Positions 45,331 to 57,881 of a DNA stretch of 64,000 nucleotides are shown here, piece after piece. The stretch comes from Isoetes taiwanensis. Its lineage: Eukaryota; Streptophyta; Lycopodiopsida; Isoetales; Isoetaceae. The stretch lies in contig JAJEKV010000014.1 in assembly GCA_021234155.1 (NCBI GenBank), positions 9,689,563 through 9,753,562 of the forward strand, in the 5' to 3' direction. A program made the position numbers and the translations under genes. The notes below the pieces were generated by a model. The model was not told the DNA's origin. It saw nothing but the letters and a program-made list of their open reading frames with translations, and ran no database searches. Positions within the stretch are counted from its first letter, which is position 1. The number at the start of each line of letters is the position of its first letter.

Positions 45331-47987
45331 CAAAACCATTATTTCCCACCAGTACAATCAATCTCATCAATTCTCTCAAGCTCATTGTTATGAATATCAT
45401 CAAATGTCCTGCTACAATTTTCATTAAATGGAGTAGCAATTTTCAATGAATGGATTCGTCACAACATCCATGGTCTTGTCCATGGAAAAAATTAGTGGCT
45501 AAACTTAGCTAAATGGCGAAATTTTGACCTTGTTTGGAAAAAATTGGCTAAATTATGGCTCTTCTTGATAGTGGTTTATGTCAACATCCTAGTCCTTATT
45601 TTATCTCTCACTATACTCAAAATATTCCTTCTCATTCTTTTCACCAACTAAAAAACCAGTTACAAGCAACTGATAAAGCTCATTCTGCTCGCGAATTCCT
45701 AACCGACTTACACAATAATACAAAAAACTTATCTACAGATCTCTAGCATGATTTACTTGATGATCCAATTCTGCTAACAATGCTACTTCATTAGTAAAGT
45801 TAATCTCATTTACCTTTTTTTTTTGTTTCTGGCAGACATCTGGAATATTCTTGGACCTTCTCATGCTTGCTATGTTGATATTGTTGTGTTATATCCATGT
45901 TGACTCCATTACTTTTGGACCTGCGCAGCAGCCCCAAAAAGATTTGAACCTGCACAATATCACAGAGGAGTTTTTTTCTGCTGAGACTATGCAAGGACAT
46001 GTGTTAGTGATATTGTTGTCTTTGCTAAATGCATTCTCTATTATGGAGGGAAAAAACCTTATTAAGCATTTTTTAATTAAAAAACTACCTTTTTGAAGGT
46101 GAAATCTGTTGGAGCCAACACTTCATTTCAATTTGTTTGGTCTAGCTAGTCGGGCTGGATCGATGTAAATAAAAGCTAAAAAGGTATTTTTTAATTAGTT
46201 ATCTTGATTACATGAATGTATGCGATTCTTAAGCCTATTGGAGTGTAACTAAGAAGGCTTATGCTGTCGAAAAATTAAAACTCGAAACAGCTACAATGTT
46301 CGGGTCAATTTCTTTGCTACAACAAATTTTAATAGGGTTCAATTGAAATACAACTTGTTATAGTAGAACTTCAATTCAATTTAAGTTGATCAACAAGTAA
46401 AATTACCTAGTAGTTTTTCCTTTATTGGTATCAGAGCACCAGGCAAACAATGTGTACCAGATTTGGAGCAGATTTATTGAACTTCATAGATGTATTTAAA
46501 GGAGAAAGCGGCTGGACCATACTTGGGGCAGGTCGCGAAGCTTCCAGCAACCCCAAAAGTTTATTTAACCACTTTAAGTCATCAATGGCTTTGTGGACTT
46601 GCTTGGGTTCGATTCCAAAGGAGCCTATTTTTTATTGTGCTTTGGTCTCTAGATTATGAGATTTCAAAGTGAAAAACTTTTCTCCCATGCGACCTTATTA
46701 TTCAACATATAAATTAAATGTATCCAGTATATTTTATATGCTGAGTATTCTATTTTTAGGGTTCACATCATGATGGTTGATCCTGGCCTGAGGGGCCAAG
46801 ATTTGCCTATAAAGTGGGTTTGCGCATAAGAAAGAACGTATAGAAAGATTCCTTTCTTTTAGTGGACGATGAACTAGGCCTTTAACTATTCATAATTGTA
46901 CTTTATAATATAGAGTGATAACAAGTTCTTCAAAAAACAAGGTATATATCCTTTATGTATTATGTGGGAAGAGCTATAGTAGAATAAACCTCATGCAGTA
47001 TATTTGCTTGCAGTGCCATTCTTTATAGCTTACCCATTCATATTGTTCAAAGCTGTATAAAGGGTAAATGGCAATAGCCTTTAGAAGAGGAATTATGCAA
47101 TATAAATGGCAAGGTGATGAACTCAGAGATATAAACTACATATAATAATCTGTCAAATGAAGCAATGTCAAGGGAATTGTTGTTACTTTTCTCGATTGAA
47201 TGGTCAAATTGTAACACAATTACTTCTGTAGAATCATGTGCATAGAATTATATTGTGTATGACAATACAAGACCCCTTCAATAGAACAGTAGAAGAAGGG
47301 TTTAAGAAGAGCATATGTCAGTTTCTATTCCTTTTTTAAACCGCAGCGTGATAGATTAGTTTGTACAACAGACACTAATCCAGAAGAACTCTGCATCTGA
47401 TCCAATCATATTGTTCAGAAACTCTGACAAACAAAACAACCCATTTTGAGTCTAGCAACTCTTTCTGATTCTGATCCAGCCAAATGTACAAAATATGACA
47501 GTATTGGAGGATTTCAATGTGAATGGTGCGTACTTAAACTATATAGGAAATATACTAGGTTTTTAGAGTTTGTTCCACACTGGTCCCATATATACGGTAA
47601 AGAATGTGGAGAGCGTATATGGCCTTGAGCTGCCCTAGGATATAGGGACGATTCCCTGAAAGGAGTGAGTAAGTCAGATCCATACTATACCATCTTCGCT
47701 TTGAAGGTTGCTATGTTGGAGCCGGATTGAACAATCCTTTATAAGGTTCCAAATGCTTTTCATATAGCTGCTTATCCTGCTAAGCCAGAACATGCAATTA
47801 AGGAATTACTGCCATATTGTCAGGCGCCAGTTGCTTTACTTTTTTAAGGTCATTCCAGCTTTATCTGTTCTGCAAGAGCAGCTTGTGCCTTATCACATCA
47901 GTAGCATTATCTGATTCCTCTGTTACCATCAACAAGAAGATACAGTACCGTAGCATCATCCACAAAAGCATTACCATTGCCAAGCTA
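45331..47987. other. unassigned AT-rich sequence with a possible LTR primer site
   Basis: A 63-residue frame at 45555-45746 has no motif. TGGTATCAGAGCACCAGG near 46427 is a good initiator-Met primer-binding site, so an LTR element remnant may start here. The sequence 46107-46425 beginning TGTTGGAGCCAACA could be its LTR, but no partner LTR or pol sequence was found. The rest shows nothing. Confidence 0.45.
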
Positions 47988-48068
47988 TAAATGTTTCATT
48001 AAACTTATGGTTTACCATGTTGCATTGTCGAATTGCTTCCTCATACTCAAGCTTTAGATAGTAGCTAC
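47988..48068. repeat. duplicated segment copy 1, left part
   Basis: AAATGTTTCATTAAACTTAT to GATAGTAGCTAC matches 57882-57965. The LTR element at 48069 interrupts this copy, and its remainder resumes at 56975. Confidence 0.85.
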
Positions 48069-49612
48069 TGTGACGCTCCCAGAACCTATACGATGCGCCC
48101 ATCGTATAACTATGGGAATTCCCCTCCCATGGCGACTACATCACCATGGCAAGGCCCTACGTCATACTCGGACCACTTGGAATGGCCAAGTGTCCGGGTG
48201 AGGAACACGGAGGTGTCATTCGTCCCACGTCCTTTATGGGAAATCCTATACAGCGGAAGCATATATACACGTTAGCATACAATCATCATGCAAATAATAT
48301 ACCACCACGAAGGGTGGCCCATCCATCATCATCACGGAAAAGATAATACATCTATAATAACATGAAATAACACCATGACAAGGCACTACCCCGGGCTCAG
48401 ACTCCAAGGGATCAACTGACGGCCAGGGCCTCAAGATATCAACAGACGGAAGTATAACATGACGTTGGCTGACATAAGACAATGGCTAGGGTTGTCCACT
48501 CCATCCGCCCCTCCTGTACACACTTTGCAGATAGGCTAAATCATGCTATGACATGCTTGTAGCCCTCCGGAGACGCAATCCCAAGGAATCACCCTATGGG
48601 ACTACTCCGGGTTACATCTCCCCGGTCCGATGAGGCAGGTCAGAGAGGCATCTCCTCCCCGAGTATGGCAGATCCTTGGATGTGCTAGAGAACACGTGCC
48701 CCCTCAATGACCCCCGCATCCGTACCCGACTTACTCCCCTAAATCTAAAGGTCAGCTCACCAACCCGTTCGAGCCCAGGACGACTATCCATGACTCACGC
48801 CCTCCGGCCCAGAGAGTGTCAGACCCATACCCGGTCCACACACGGTGACCGCCTATAAGCCTAGCACACTATAGGAGTCCTGTAGCCGCGCTAGGCAAGA
48901 CCCCACCCCCGATTCACCCCCATACTCGTTGTCTGGTGCTGAACCATAGCATCCACAGCCAGGTTGGCTCTTGTGCACATGCCGCAATTATCGGGTACTA
49001 AGGGATCTAGCTAGAGACATCTCTAATACTAAGAGGCTTTTAGGTCTCTACCCTTCCCTTAATTCCCAATACACGGAAGAAGCAGAAAGAACTAATGTAA
49101 TTACCATTCAAATGTTCAGAACCACTTACAAAAGAGAGTTTAATCATTCCATCTACTCAAAGAAGTGCCAGCGAGAAAGAAGCTATCTATTGACTAACCA
49201 GTGTCTTGGCCAGAGCCATGGTCACGGTAGGCATTCATAGTTCGAGGCTGGTGGTCAAGTGCTAGCAACAACAAGTGTAAGCTGCTGGCTGCTACTCCCC
49301 TTCACTCCAAATTCGAATTTAGGGTGAACTGGAGGGTAGGACCCCTATTCCTTGCCCCAAAATGGTAAGTCCCTCTTGGCAATCGATTTGGGCCAGGTGG
49401 CACCCCGTCATGGGTCACAATTAGTTAATTAGACCATAATGGCTTAATTAGGTTAATTATGCCATTATAATCCATAATTATCCTTTGATTTTATTAACAT
49501 ATCTAATAAAATCCACTATAGGTGACCCCTCACTTGGCCCTTAGGCCTACTCTGTACTGGTGACGTGTCATGGTATGCATACGTATACCGTATAGATACT
49601 TGGAACGTCACA
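48069..49612 (-). repeat. 3' LTR of the chromovirus
   Basis: 1544 bp. The segment CTAGGGTTGTCCACTCCATC plus CGCCCCTCCTGTACACACTT is the reverse complement of a block in the LARD-like LTRs (about 12396-12440), showing common descent of the two families. Confidence 0.93.
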
Positions 49613-49627
49613 TTCTCCCCCCTTGGA
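49613..49627 (-). other. polypurine tract of the chromovirus
   Basis: On the minus strand TCCAAGGGGGGAGAA abuts the LTR start TGTGACG. AATGCTGAGG lies about 20 bp upstream, as in the LARD-like element. Confidence 0.88.
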
Positions 49628-50122
49628 TTAATGTTGGCCTCAGCATTAGAGTTAGTGGGGGGTAACTATGGTGAAGATAACGTTGATTTATTGAGAAACC
49701 TCAAAGTGTTACATATGGAGGTAGCAGGACAAGAAGTCCTGTTTTCAACAAAACAGTAGGAAATTACATTCAAAAGTACATGCTAAACATAAATTTTATC
49801 TCAAAAACACAAGTTGGCCTCCGAAGCGAGGCCTCGATTCTTCTGCAGCTTAGCAGTATGTTACTGGCCTGCAGAAGCGAGTACATTAGTATTTAAGGGA
49901 TAAGTTATGTAGTGTGGTTGGAGGGACCACCCCCTTAAATAAAGAAAAATATGAATGCAAATGTCCTATCATGTCTAAGGCTTGCATATCGTCTTAGCGT
50001 AAGGAGTGACAGTATTCCCATAGTAGCCGTAGACGAATGCGTCCTATCATGAATGCCTATATGCCCGATTCCCCATATAAGATGCATGTAACCCAACCCC
50101 CTAGAATGATCCCTGCTGGATC

Positions 50123-51419
50123 TCACTCATATGACCCCTGTCGCCCTAACAGAACACTCTGCTTACCATTTGGGTTGGAGATGATTGCATCTTGAATGGT
50201 GCCCTGACATTCCTTGATAAAGTCCGGGTAAGTCTTATCCAAATCCGCTTTAAGAACCCATGTTGCGTCTTCTATGGGTAAGTGTTTCCACTTGACCAAG
50301 TATTGCAAAATTTGAGTTCGATGGGTTTGCTTATATGCACGATCAAGGAGAGCTTCGGGCACAATCTCCAATTGATCCTCAGTCATCTCTAGAAGTGTTG
50401 GTGTGTCAAGAATCTCTTCTGATCCAGATGATGCTTCTTGAGAAGACTTACATGGAAAACCTTATGGATCTTTAAATGTGCGAGTAGATCCAACCGGTAG
50501 GCCTGAGAACCTATCCTTTCGGTTATATGAAATGGTCCCGCCCATCTAGGTGCAAGCTTCTTACAGTTGCCAATCTTAAGTTTGGCTTGCTTCACCTTGA
50601 TCTTTAGCCAGACGGACTCACCGACCTGAAACTCCCGGGAAGTACGGTGTCGATCTGCCAGACTCTTTTGCCGAGCTCTTGCAGCTATCAAGCATGCTCG
50701 AACTTCCTCGACTAGTGCTTGCATATCTGTAAGCAATTGCTGCGAAACCTCCACCTTTGATACTGGGTTATGCCACGTGTCTGGTGTGAGGCACTGATAA
50801 CCATAATTTATCATGAAAGGAGACATTCTTGAGGACTCCTGTCTCGTACTATTGTAAGCAAACTCCACCAAATGAATGTAGTCTGCCCATTGAGACTATT
50901 TATTCCAGACATAGTTACGTAGCATATCCTCAATTATGCGATTGGTACGCTCTGTTTGGCCATCTGTCTGCGGATGATAAGCTATGCTCATGGCAAGCTT
51001 AGTTTGAATAGTGCTGAAGAAATCCTTCCAAAATGCACTAACAAACTTAGGGTTCGATCTGATATAATCGTACGGGGCATCCCATGCAGATAAAAGATCT
51101 CCCTCGTGAAGAGCAAGGCAGTATCCAATGCAGTGTCTATGGTACGACATGGCAAGAAATGTACCATCTTCGAAAGTTTGTCGACCACCACCATTAAGGC
51201 ATCAAACCCTCTTAAGGTGCGCGGAAGCCTCACGATAAAATCCATGGTAATAACTTCCCATTTAGCATTGAATACGTCGAGGGGTTGCAATTCTCCTGGA
51301 ATACGCAACTGTTCTGCCTTTGTTTGTTGACAGGTCTGGCACTGCTTAATGTACCTGGCAATATACTTCTTCATGCCTGGCCAGAAATAGCTGGAGCGGA
51401 TTTTGAAATAGGTCTTCAT
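50123..51419 (-). pseudogene. chromovirus integrase and chromodomain
   Basis: From 51419: SSYFWPGMKKYIARYIKQCQ then CQQTKAE (zinc-binding N-terminus), ITMDFIVRLPRTLRGFDALM (first catalytic Asp) and MPRTIISDR (second). In another frame come IAYHPQTDGQTERTNRIIED with the catalytic Glu, then MVEFAYNSTRQESSRMSPFM, QVGESVWLKIKV, ARWAGPFHI-type text (APRWAGPFHITERIG) and a VSLLKKHH segment. After a frameshift near 50415, 50386-50123 encodes the chromodomain (ILQYLVKWKHLPIEDATWVL, then a YPDFIKE tail). The chromodomain is thought to steer integration to particular chromatin. At least three frame breaks. Confidence 0.9.
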
Positions 51420-51436
51420 AAATCCCGCATGCCCTG

Positions 51437-53500
51437 CTATCGGACTGTTATGTGTATCATGGAGAATGAGCTTACGAACTCCAGATGTCTTGGGAACACA
51501 TAATTTGTCCTTATAATAAAGGAGTTCAGCTTCCTTCTTAAAATGGCGGAAAGTCTCCCTCTCCTTATCTGTTCTAACTTCCTTAGAGATACTTTACCAT
51601 ACTTCTTGGAATTCCGAATCTGTGGGAAGGGCTTGCTGGATCTGCTTCTCGAACTCACTGGAGAGTGTGGAGATAGCATTACAATGCGTTCGAATGACGA
51701 ATGGGTGTCTAGAAAGGGCATCAGCAACGACATTATGCTTGCCCGGTTTATAAATGACTCCAAAGTCATATTCCTCGAGGAATTCCATCCACCGTCTTTG
51801 TCTCAAGTTGAGATGGGGTTGCGTGAAGATGTATTGGAGGCTTTGATGATTAGTATCCAACTGGAATCGCCTTCCAAGTAAATAGTGCCTCCAAATGCGT
51901 AAGGCACGCACAACGACGAGCAATTCTTGGTCATGAGTAGGGTATTGCTGCTCTGCATCATTCATCTTTCGGAAGTCATAAGTGATAACCCGACCTTCTT
52001 GCATTAAGACTCCACCGGTGGCGATTTTACTGGCATCTGTCAACCCACTTATCTTTTTGAGGATCTGGCATTGTAAGAACAGGAGCTGTTGTCAAGGCAT
52101 CCTTTAGCGCTTGAAATCCGGAATGTACCTTGTTTTTCCAATGTGCCATCCAATCCCTAACCTTATCATGCTTGGTTAGGTCAGTTAAAGGTGCGGCGAG
52201 CTTGGCAAAGTCTTTGAGAAATTTACGGTAATACCCGGCCAAGCCTAGAAAGCTGCGGACCTCAGACACATTGGTTGGAATTGGCCATTCCTTGAATGCT
52301 TCAATTTTAGCGGGGTCGGTGGTTATTCCCTCTGCGGACACAGTATGGCCTAGGTAATCCACCTTGGTGGTGGCAAAACGACACTTAGAGAATTTGGCAT
52401 ATAATTGGTGGCGCCTCAATTTCTGTAATGCCAACCGAAGATGCTGTTCATGATCCTCTAAGTCTTATTGTAGATAAGGATGTCATCAAAGAATATGATG
52501 ACAAAATCATTCATGAGCCTCATGAAAGTGGCCGGAGCATTAGTCAGGCCAAATGGCATCACTATGAACTCGTAATGCCCATAACGGGTCCTGAAAGCGG
52601 ACTTATGGATGTCATCCTCCTTAATCCTTATCTGGTGATATCCTGATCGAAGATCAATCTTCGTAAAGTACTTAACCCCTTGCAATTGATCCATAAGATC
52701 ATCTGCCCGTGATAAGGCATACCGATTCTTAATAGTATGCTTGTTTAGCTGGCGGTAGTCGATGCACATTCTTAGGGTGCCATCCTTTTTCTTAACAAAG
52801 AGTATCGGAGCTTCAAAAGGTGAAACACTAGGCCTAATGAAGCTTAATTTGAGGAGTTCCTGCAACTGCTTCTTAAGCTCGGTTAATTCAGGAATACTCA
52901 TCCGATATGGGGCCTTACTGGTAGGCTTGGTGCCTGTTTTCAGGGTAATTTCATCGGGAAAAAGATCATGGTATTCCCGAAGAACCACGGCGATTGCTGG
53001 AGACAAAGCATCAAGGACTTCATCCTGCTTGGACTTAGCTTCCACTGAAGCAAGTCGAACCATGCCTATGATCTGTGATTTCCTGAGAGCCCTATGCAAC
53101 TGGCATAATGAAATACATTGCATAATAGGATTAACCGGCTTACCTGCTATAGTGACTCGGGCTCCATTGGCTGCATTGAAGGTGACCTCCCGTTTCTCAC
53201 AATCAATGTTGGCTTTGGCAGCGGCCAAGAATTCCATCCCCACAATGAGATCATATCGGCCAATATCCATTATCCTGCCCCTAGAGCAACAGATGCCCCT
53301 GGCAGCTGAATATTCAAATTGATACGATGATCACGGGTGTGGCGTGTGGCCCCACTTGCCAGTGTAACGGGACGTGGCTTAGACCTCAAAGGGGTGATCT
53401 GTAAGGCCTCCGCCATTCTAGAAGATGCAAAATTATGAGTACTACCCGTATCCATAAGAATGACAAAGGGTTTACAATCTACTTGACCAATTCTAGACAT
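51437..53500 (-). pseudogene. chromovirus protease, reverse transcriptase and RNase H
   Basis: Protease at 53500-53270 has the active-site motif LMDTGSTHNF. RT at 53270-52458 and 52434-52027 shows [105 protein letters not shown] and [20 protein letters not shown]. RNase H at 52043-51594 shows [37 protein letters not shown] and RWMEFLEEYDFGVIYKPGKH. The frames overlap by one base shift at about 52440 and 52035. Catalytic residues are still visible, so decay is recent. Confidence 0.92.
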
Positions 53501-53621
53501 GACAGAGGGCTGGGGTTGGCTTGACCTGTTTCAATGGCAGCATAAATGTGAGACTCACTTGTTATATAGTCAGGCGCGTCATCCTCAACGGCAGTATCCG
53601 GGTCTTCCCAATCCATATCCA

Positions 53622-54749
53622 CTAGGGCAGCCTCCACTGTCTGTGTAATGTAAGGGCATTCTTGCATCCGGTGGCCCGGGCGTCCCTAGGGATAGCTTGG
53701 AGGATATCTCTGAAAACTCCTGCAGTGTTGGTGGGCTTCTCTGGCATGGTGAAGGAAACTTTCTTCTCAGTCTTCTGATATCCAATAGAGGCGGGAGGCC
53801 TTGGACTGGGTGAGCGCCCTCTGTAAGGTGTATACTCCTTGTTCTGAGTGAACGAAGAGGGTCGTGGCGGCTGGTACTTCGGAGTATCTTCTTCTAGGCT
53901 AAGTGCTTTAGCCTCCGCTTCCGCAACGGCCTTAGGGTCTATGGCTCGAACTATTTTCCTTAGGATAGGGGATAAGCCCTCTATGTAGCCTTCAACTGCC
54001 CTACGCTCTGGAACGTATAAGCGTAACCGCATAAACTCATCTGTATAAGACTGGACAATCATGTTTTTCTGCTCCAGGCGGTAGAAGGTTTGGATCTGTT
54101 GGCAACGATGGGCCTTGGGCACATAATGTGACTTGAAGGCTTTAGCAAAAACTTTATAGCGGCACCTTCCCCTTGTGAGCCCATGAGAGCGGGCATATCC
54201 CTTCCACCAAATTCGTGCTGACCCTGTAAGATTGGTGGTGGCAACCTTGCCGGTATCTTTGTCAGTCATTCCATATGACTCACCAAACTCCTGCACTTCA
54301 TCCAACTATGATTCCGCATCCATTCCATTCCTGGTTTTCCCTGAGAATTGTGCGAGATTCCGGTTCTTCCAAATGCTCGTGATGGCCGAATCCACTGTTT
54401 TCTGATAATCCTTTTTGTTGGTTTTGGCATGGTCGGCCTCGTCCTCAGAGGAATCAGAAGAGTCAGAGGACTCCGAGGCAGCATCTGAGGAAGAACTAGG
54501 GCGTGTCCTCTTAGATCGACTTGCAGTGGCGACCACAGGCTGCCATTGGAGGTTGAGCTTGATCAAGAAACGTTCGGAGAGGTGGAATATGGGGTAGGGT
54601 ATCCTGATGCCATCACTGAAGCGCTGGACCAACTCATTTAGGAGGATGTCGACCATGTAGGAGTCAGTGGCCAGATGCTCCCCAAGCAGGGCATAGATCT
54701 GGGGTAGGGTAAGGTTGGCGGGGCTCAACGTACCTTTGGTATGGGCCAT
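53622..54749 (-). pseudogene. chromovirus gag with an in-frame TAG
   Basis: The likely start is ATG at 54749 (MAHTKGTLSPANLTLPQIYA). A serine/acid-rich stretch (SSSSDAASESSDSSDSSEDE) precedes a TAG at 54306-54308. The same frame continues as LDEVQEFGESYGM, NLTGSARIWWKGYARSHG, VFAKAFKSHYVPKAH and FMRLRLYVPERRAVEGYIEG, the retrotransposon gag core. Near 53680 the frame shifts. In another frame GRPGHRMQECP is the second half of a CCHC knuckle whose first Cys pair is gone. Gag would form the virus-like particle and bind RNA. Confidence 0.85.
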
Positions 54750-55387
54750 GGCCAAAGGCGCTGACTGGAAGGGAGGCGGAAGATGGGGCGCTAAGATGGC
54801 GAGGCGCAAGCGGAGGCAAGGTCGCAAGCTCGGGCTCCAATAGCTATGGCGGATGGTTAGGATAGGCGGGAGGAGCACAAGCGAAACAAGAAAGAGGAAA
54901 AAAAACGGCTCTTTACTTTTAATTTAAAAATTTTTTGAAACTTTTTTTTTTTAATTTATACGGCAGAAATACGCGTTTTCATACGGCCGGGCGCAAGTCA
55001 GGTTATATAGCTTTCTTTTGGAATTCTGGAACGACCAAACCCGAGATGCGGCCGAGTTGGGTTTTGGGCCCCTTACTCGACCTTTTGCTGCGGTGACGAC
55101 CCCCCTAGCGTATTTGGACCATGCCCGACACGCTGGAACAAAAATCTCGTCGATCCGAGCTTCGTGGAGAAAGTTATGGCGATTACAAAACTCGAACCTC
55201 TGGCTCCACTTTCTGACCTTAGCCACTCCACTAAAGAACACTTCCCTCCACAACTAGGTCATTCCTCCCACAACTAGGTCAACTAAGTCACTAATTACAG
55301 GGTTGGAATACTCTAACCTAGGAGAAAGTACCATCACTAACGAGTTAGACTATAGCCAGTGCAACAGTTTTGGTCCACCAAAACCAT
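54750..55387 (-). other. chromovirus leader between primer site and gag
   Basis: Noncoding leader of about 640 bp. It contains a run of AT-rich sequence at 54890-54960 and no recognisable feature besides. Confidence 0.6.
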
Positions 55388-55400
55388 GCTCTGATACCAC
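55388..55400 (-). other. primer-binding site of the chromovirus
   Basis: Minus-strand TGGTATCAGAGC lies one base inside the 5' LTR end, complementary to the initiator Met tRNA 3' end. Confidence 0.93.
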
Positions 55401-56974
55401 TGTGACGCTCCCAGAACCTATACGATGCTCCCACACGGGAATTCCCCTCCCATGGCGACTATATCACCATGGCAAGGCCCTCCGTCGTACTCGGACCACT
55501 TGGGATGGCCAAGTGTCCAGGCGAGGAACACGGAGGTGTCATTCGTCCCATGTCCTCTATGGGAAATCCTATACAGCGGAAGCATACATACACATTAGCA
55601 TACAATCATCATGCAAATAATATACCCATCATCCATCATCCATCATCATCACGGAAAAGATAATACATCCATAATAACATGAAATAACACCATGACAAGG
55701 CACTACCCCGGCTCATACTCCAAGGGATCAACTGACGGCCAAGGCCTCAAGATATCAACAGATGGAAGTATAACATGGCGTTGGCTGGCATAAGACAATG
55801 GCTAGGTTTGTCCACTACATCCGCCCCTCCTATGCACACTTTGCAGATAGGCTGAATCATGCTATGATGTGCTTGTAGCCCTCCGGAGATGCAATCCCAA
55901 GGAATCACCCTATGGGACTACTTCGGATTACATCTCCCTGGTCCGATGAGGCAGGTCAGAGAGGCATCTCTTCCCCGAGTATGGCAGATCCTTGGGTGTG
56001 CTAGAGAACACGTGCTAGAGAACACGTACCCGACTTACTCCCCTAAATCTAAAGGTCAGCTCACTAACCCGTTCGAGCCCAGGACGACTATCCATGACTC
56101 ACGCCCTCCGGCCCAGAGAGTGTCAGACCCATACCCGGTCCACACACGGTGACCGGCTATAAGCCTAGCACACTATAGGAGTCCTGTAGCCGCGCTAGGC
56201 AAGACCCCCACCCCCGATTCACCCCCATACTCGTTGTCTAGTGCTGAACCACATCATAGCATCCACAGCCAGGTTGGCTCTTGTGCACAGGCCGCAATTA
56301 TCGGGTGTTAAGGGATCTAGCTAGAGACATCTCTAATACTAAGAGGCTTTTAGGTCTCTACCCTTCCCTTAATTCCCAATACACGGAAGAAGCAGAAAGA
56401 ACTAATGTAATTACCATTCGAATGTTCACAACCACTTACAAAAGAGAGTTTAATCATTCCATCTACTCAAAGAAGTGTCAGCGAGAAAGAAGCTATCTAT
56501 TGACTAACCAGTGTCTTGGCTAGAGCCATGGTCACGGTAGGCATCCATAGTTCGAGGCTGGTGGTCAAGTGCTGGCAACAACAAGTGTAAGCTGTTGGCT
56601 GCTACTCCCCTTCACTCCAAATTCGAATTTAGGGTGAACTGGAGGGTAGGACCCCTATTCCTTGCCCCAAAATGGTAAGTCCCTCCTGGCCAATCGATTT
56701 GGGCCAGGTGGCACCCCCTCATGGGTCACAATTAGTTAATTAGACCATAATGGCTGGCACCCCTGCATGGGTCCATAATTATCCTTAAATTAGACCATAA
56801 TGGCTTAATTAGGTTAATTATGCCATTATAATCCATAATTATCCTTTGGTTTTTATTAGCATAGCTAATAAAATCCATTATAGGTGACCCCTCACTTGGC
56901 CCTTAGGCCTACTCTGTACTGGTGACGTGTCATGGTATGTATACGTATACCGTATAGATACCTGGAACGTCACA
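55401..56974 (-). repeat. 5' LTR of the chromovirus
   Basis: 1574 bp, collinear with 48069-49612. It carries a local duplication of TTAGACCATAATGGCT sequence at 56739-56805 that the other LTR lacks. Confidence 0.93.
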
Positions 56975-57768
56975 GCTACCATGTTTAAATAGCATGGTAA
57001 CTTCACAGCATTCACATGTCCTTGTACTTTCAAAATAACCGAAACATAAAGTCATAGGAAGGAAGGAAGGAAGAAATATATTTTTCGTCGCCCCAGGAGT
57101 TTCAAAATAACCCCACCATGAAACATAAAGTCATAGGCTAGGCGCATACCTCCAACAAACGTAACAAATAAAAATAATTGTAAGACATGCAGATGAAACA
57201 CTAGATGCCAGATTAGTCCTGTACCCTTAACAAGCAATACTGAGAGTTATCCTCATAAAGAAGCTACCGTGTGCAAACATCATATTGCAAAGTAGATATG
57301 GGACTACCAGTAACCTCAGGAAATTACCATTTCATATTGTTGCATGGCATCTTCAATATTTTTTTATTTAAAAGCTTCATGCCATCACTGTCGGCAGAAT
57401 CAATGAGCTCTTCAACCATCAACACGTGGCCTACCCTACTGACAGACCAATAAATAATCCTTAAATAATGTTGTTATGTCTCCTGCAGTTGTGCAAAGTG
57501 TAGCAATATACATCCATAAACCTTTCGTCTCATACATATCAAAATTATGAGAGAAGCCCTCCAGCCATAGCCATCATGCAAAGGCATATGGCCTGCAATT
57601 CATTGTGATGCAATAAGTACACATTCACTCATCTGGATCTTCAGTTTACATGACGATAACTGTAAATGTATAGAAAAGAACCAACTCAAAGATATCGTCT
57701 ATTTGTATAGGACTCTTTTCCTATCATCCAAGTCCATGGATCCTTCTGTTCATGTATAGGAACATCAA
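56975..57768. repeat. duplicated segment copy 1, right part
   Basis: Continues 47988-48068 after the chromovirus. Shared blocks with copy 2 include ATGGTAACTTCACAGCATTC, CTCATAAAGAAGCTACC and CATCCATAAACCTTTCGTCT. A 40-bp LINE-tail-like insert lies at 57059-57098 and is absent from copy 2. Confidence 0.85.
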
Positions 57769-57881
57769 ATTTCACTTACCATTTTTATCTCTATGCACTT
57801 CTGTCAAAGCTAATTTTGATGTTGCGAGTCCTTTTTAGCTGTAAGTACACCCAAATGAGGAAAGGCATGGATGGGTTTTAA

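Larger units (their letters stand above)
48069..56974 (-). mobile_element. Ty3/gypsy chromovirus, full-length, perfect 5-bp target duplication
   Basis: An 8906-bp element in minus orientation. LTRs are at 48069-49612 (3' LTR) and 55401-56974 (5' LTR), with TGTGACG...CGTCACA ends. GCTAC lies directly before (48064-48068) and after (56975-56979). The primer site is at 55388-55399 and the polypurine tract at 49613-49627. The coding order gag, protease, RT, RNase H, integrase, chromodomain defines a chromovirus. LTRs differ by a few percent plus indels: a 50-bp internal duplication near 56750-56800 in the right LTR, extra bases near 48111 and 48690 in the left. The coding region carries several stops and frameshifts, so it is no longer autonomous. 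Confidence 0.95.

Noticed and set aside
46107-46440. A complete LTR ahead of the TGGTATCAGAGC site
   Set aside because: The presumed LTR does not end in CA, no second copy is present and no pol sequence follows; kept only as a possible remnant.
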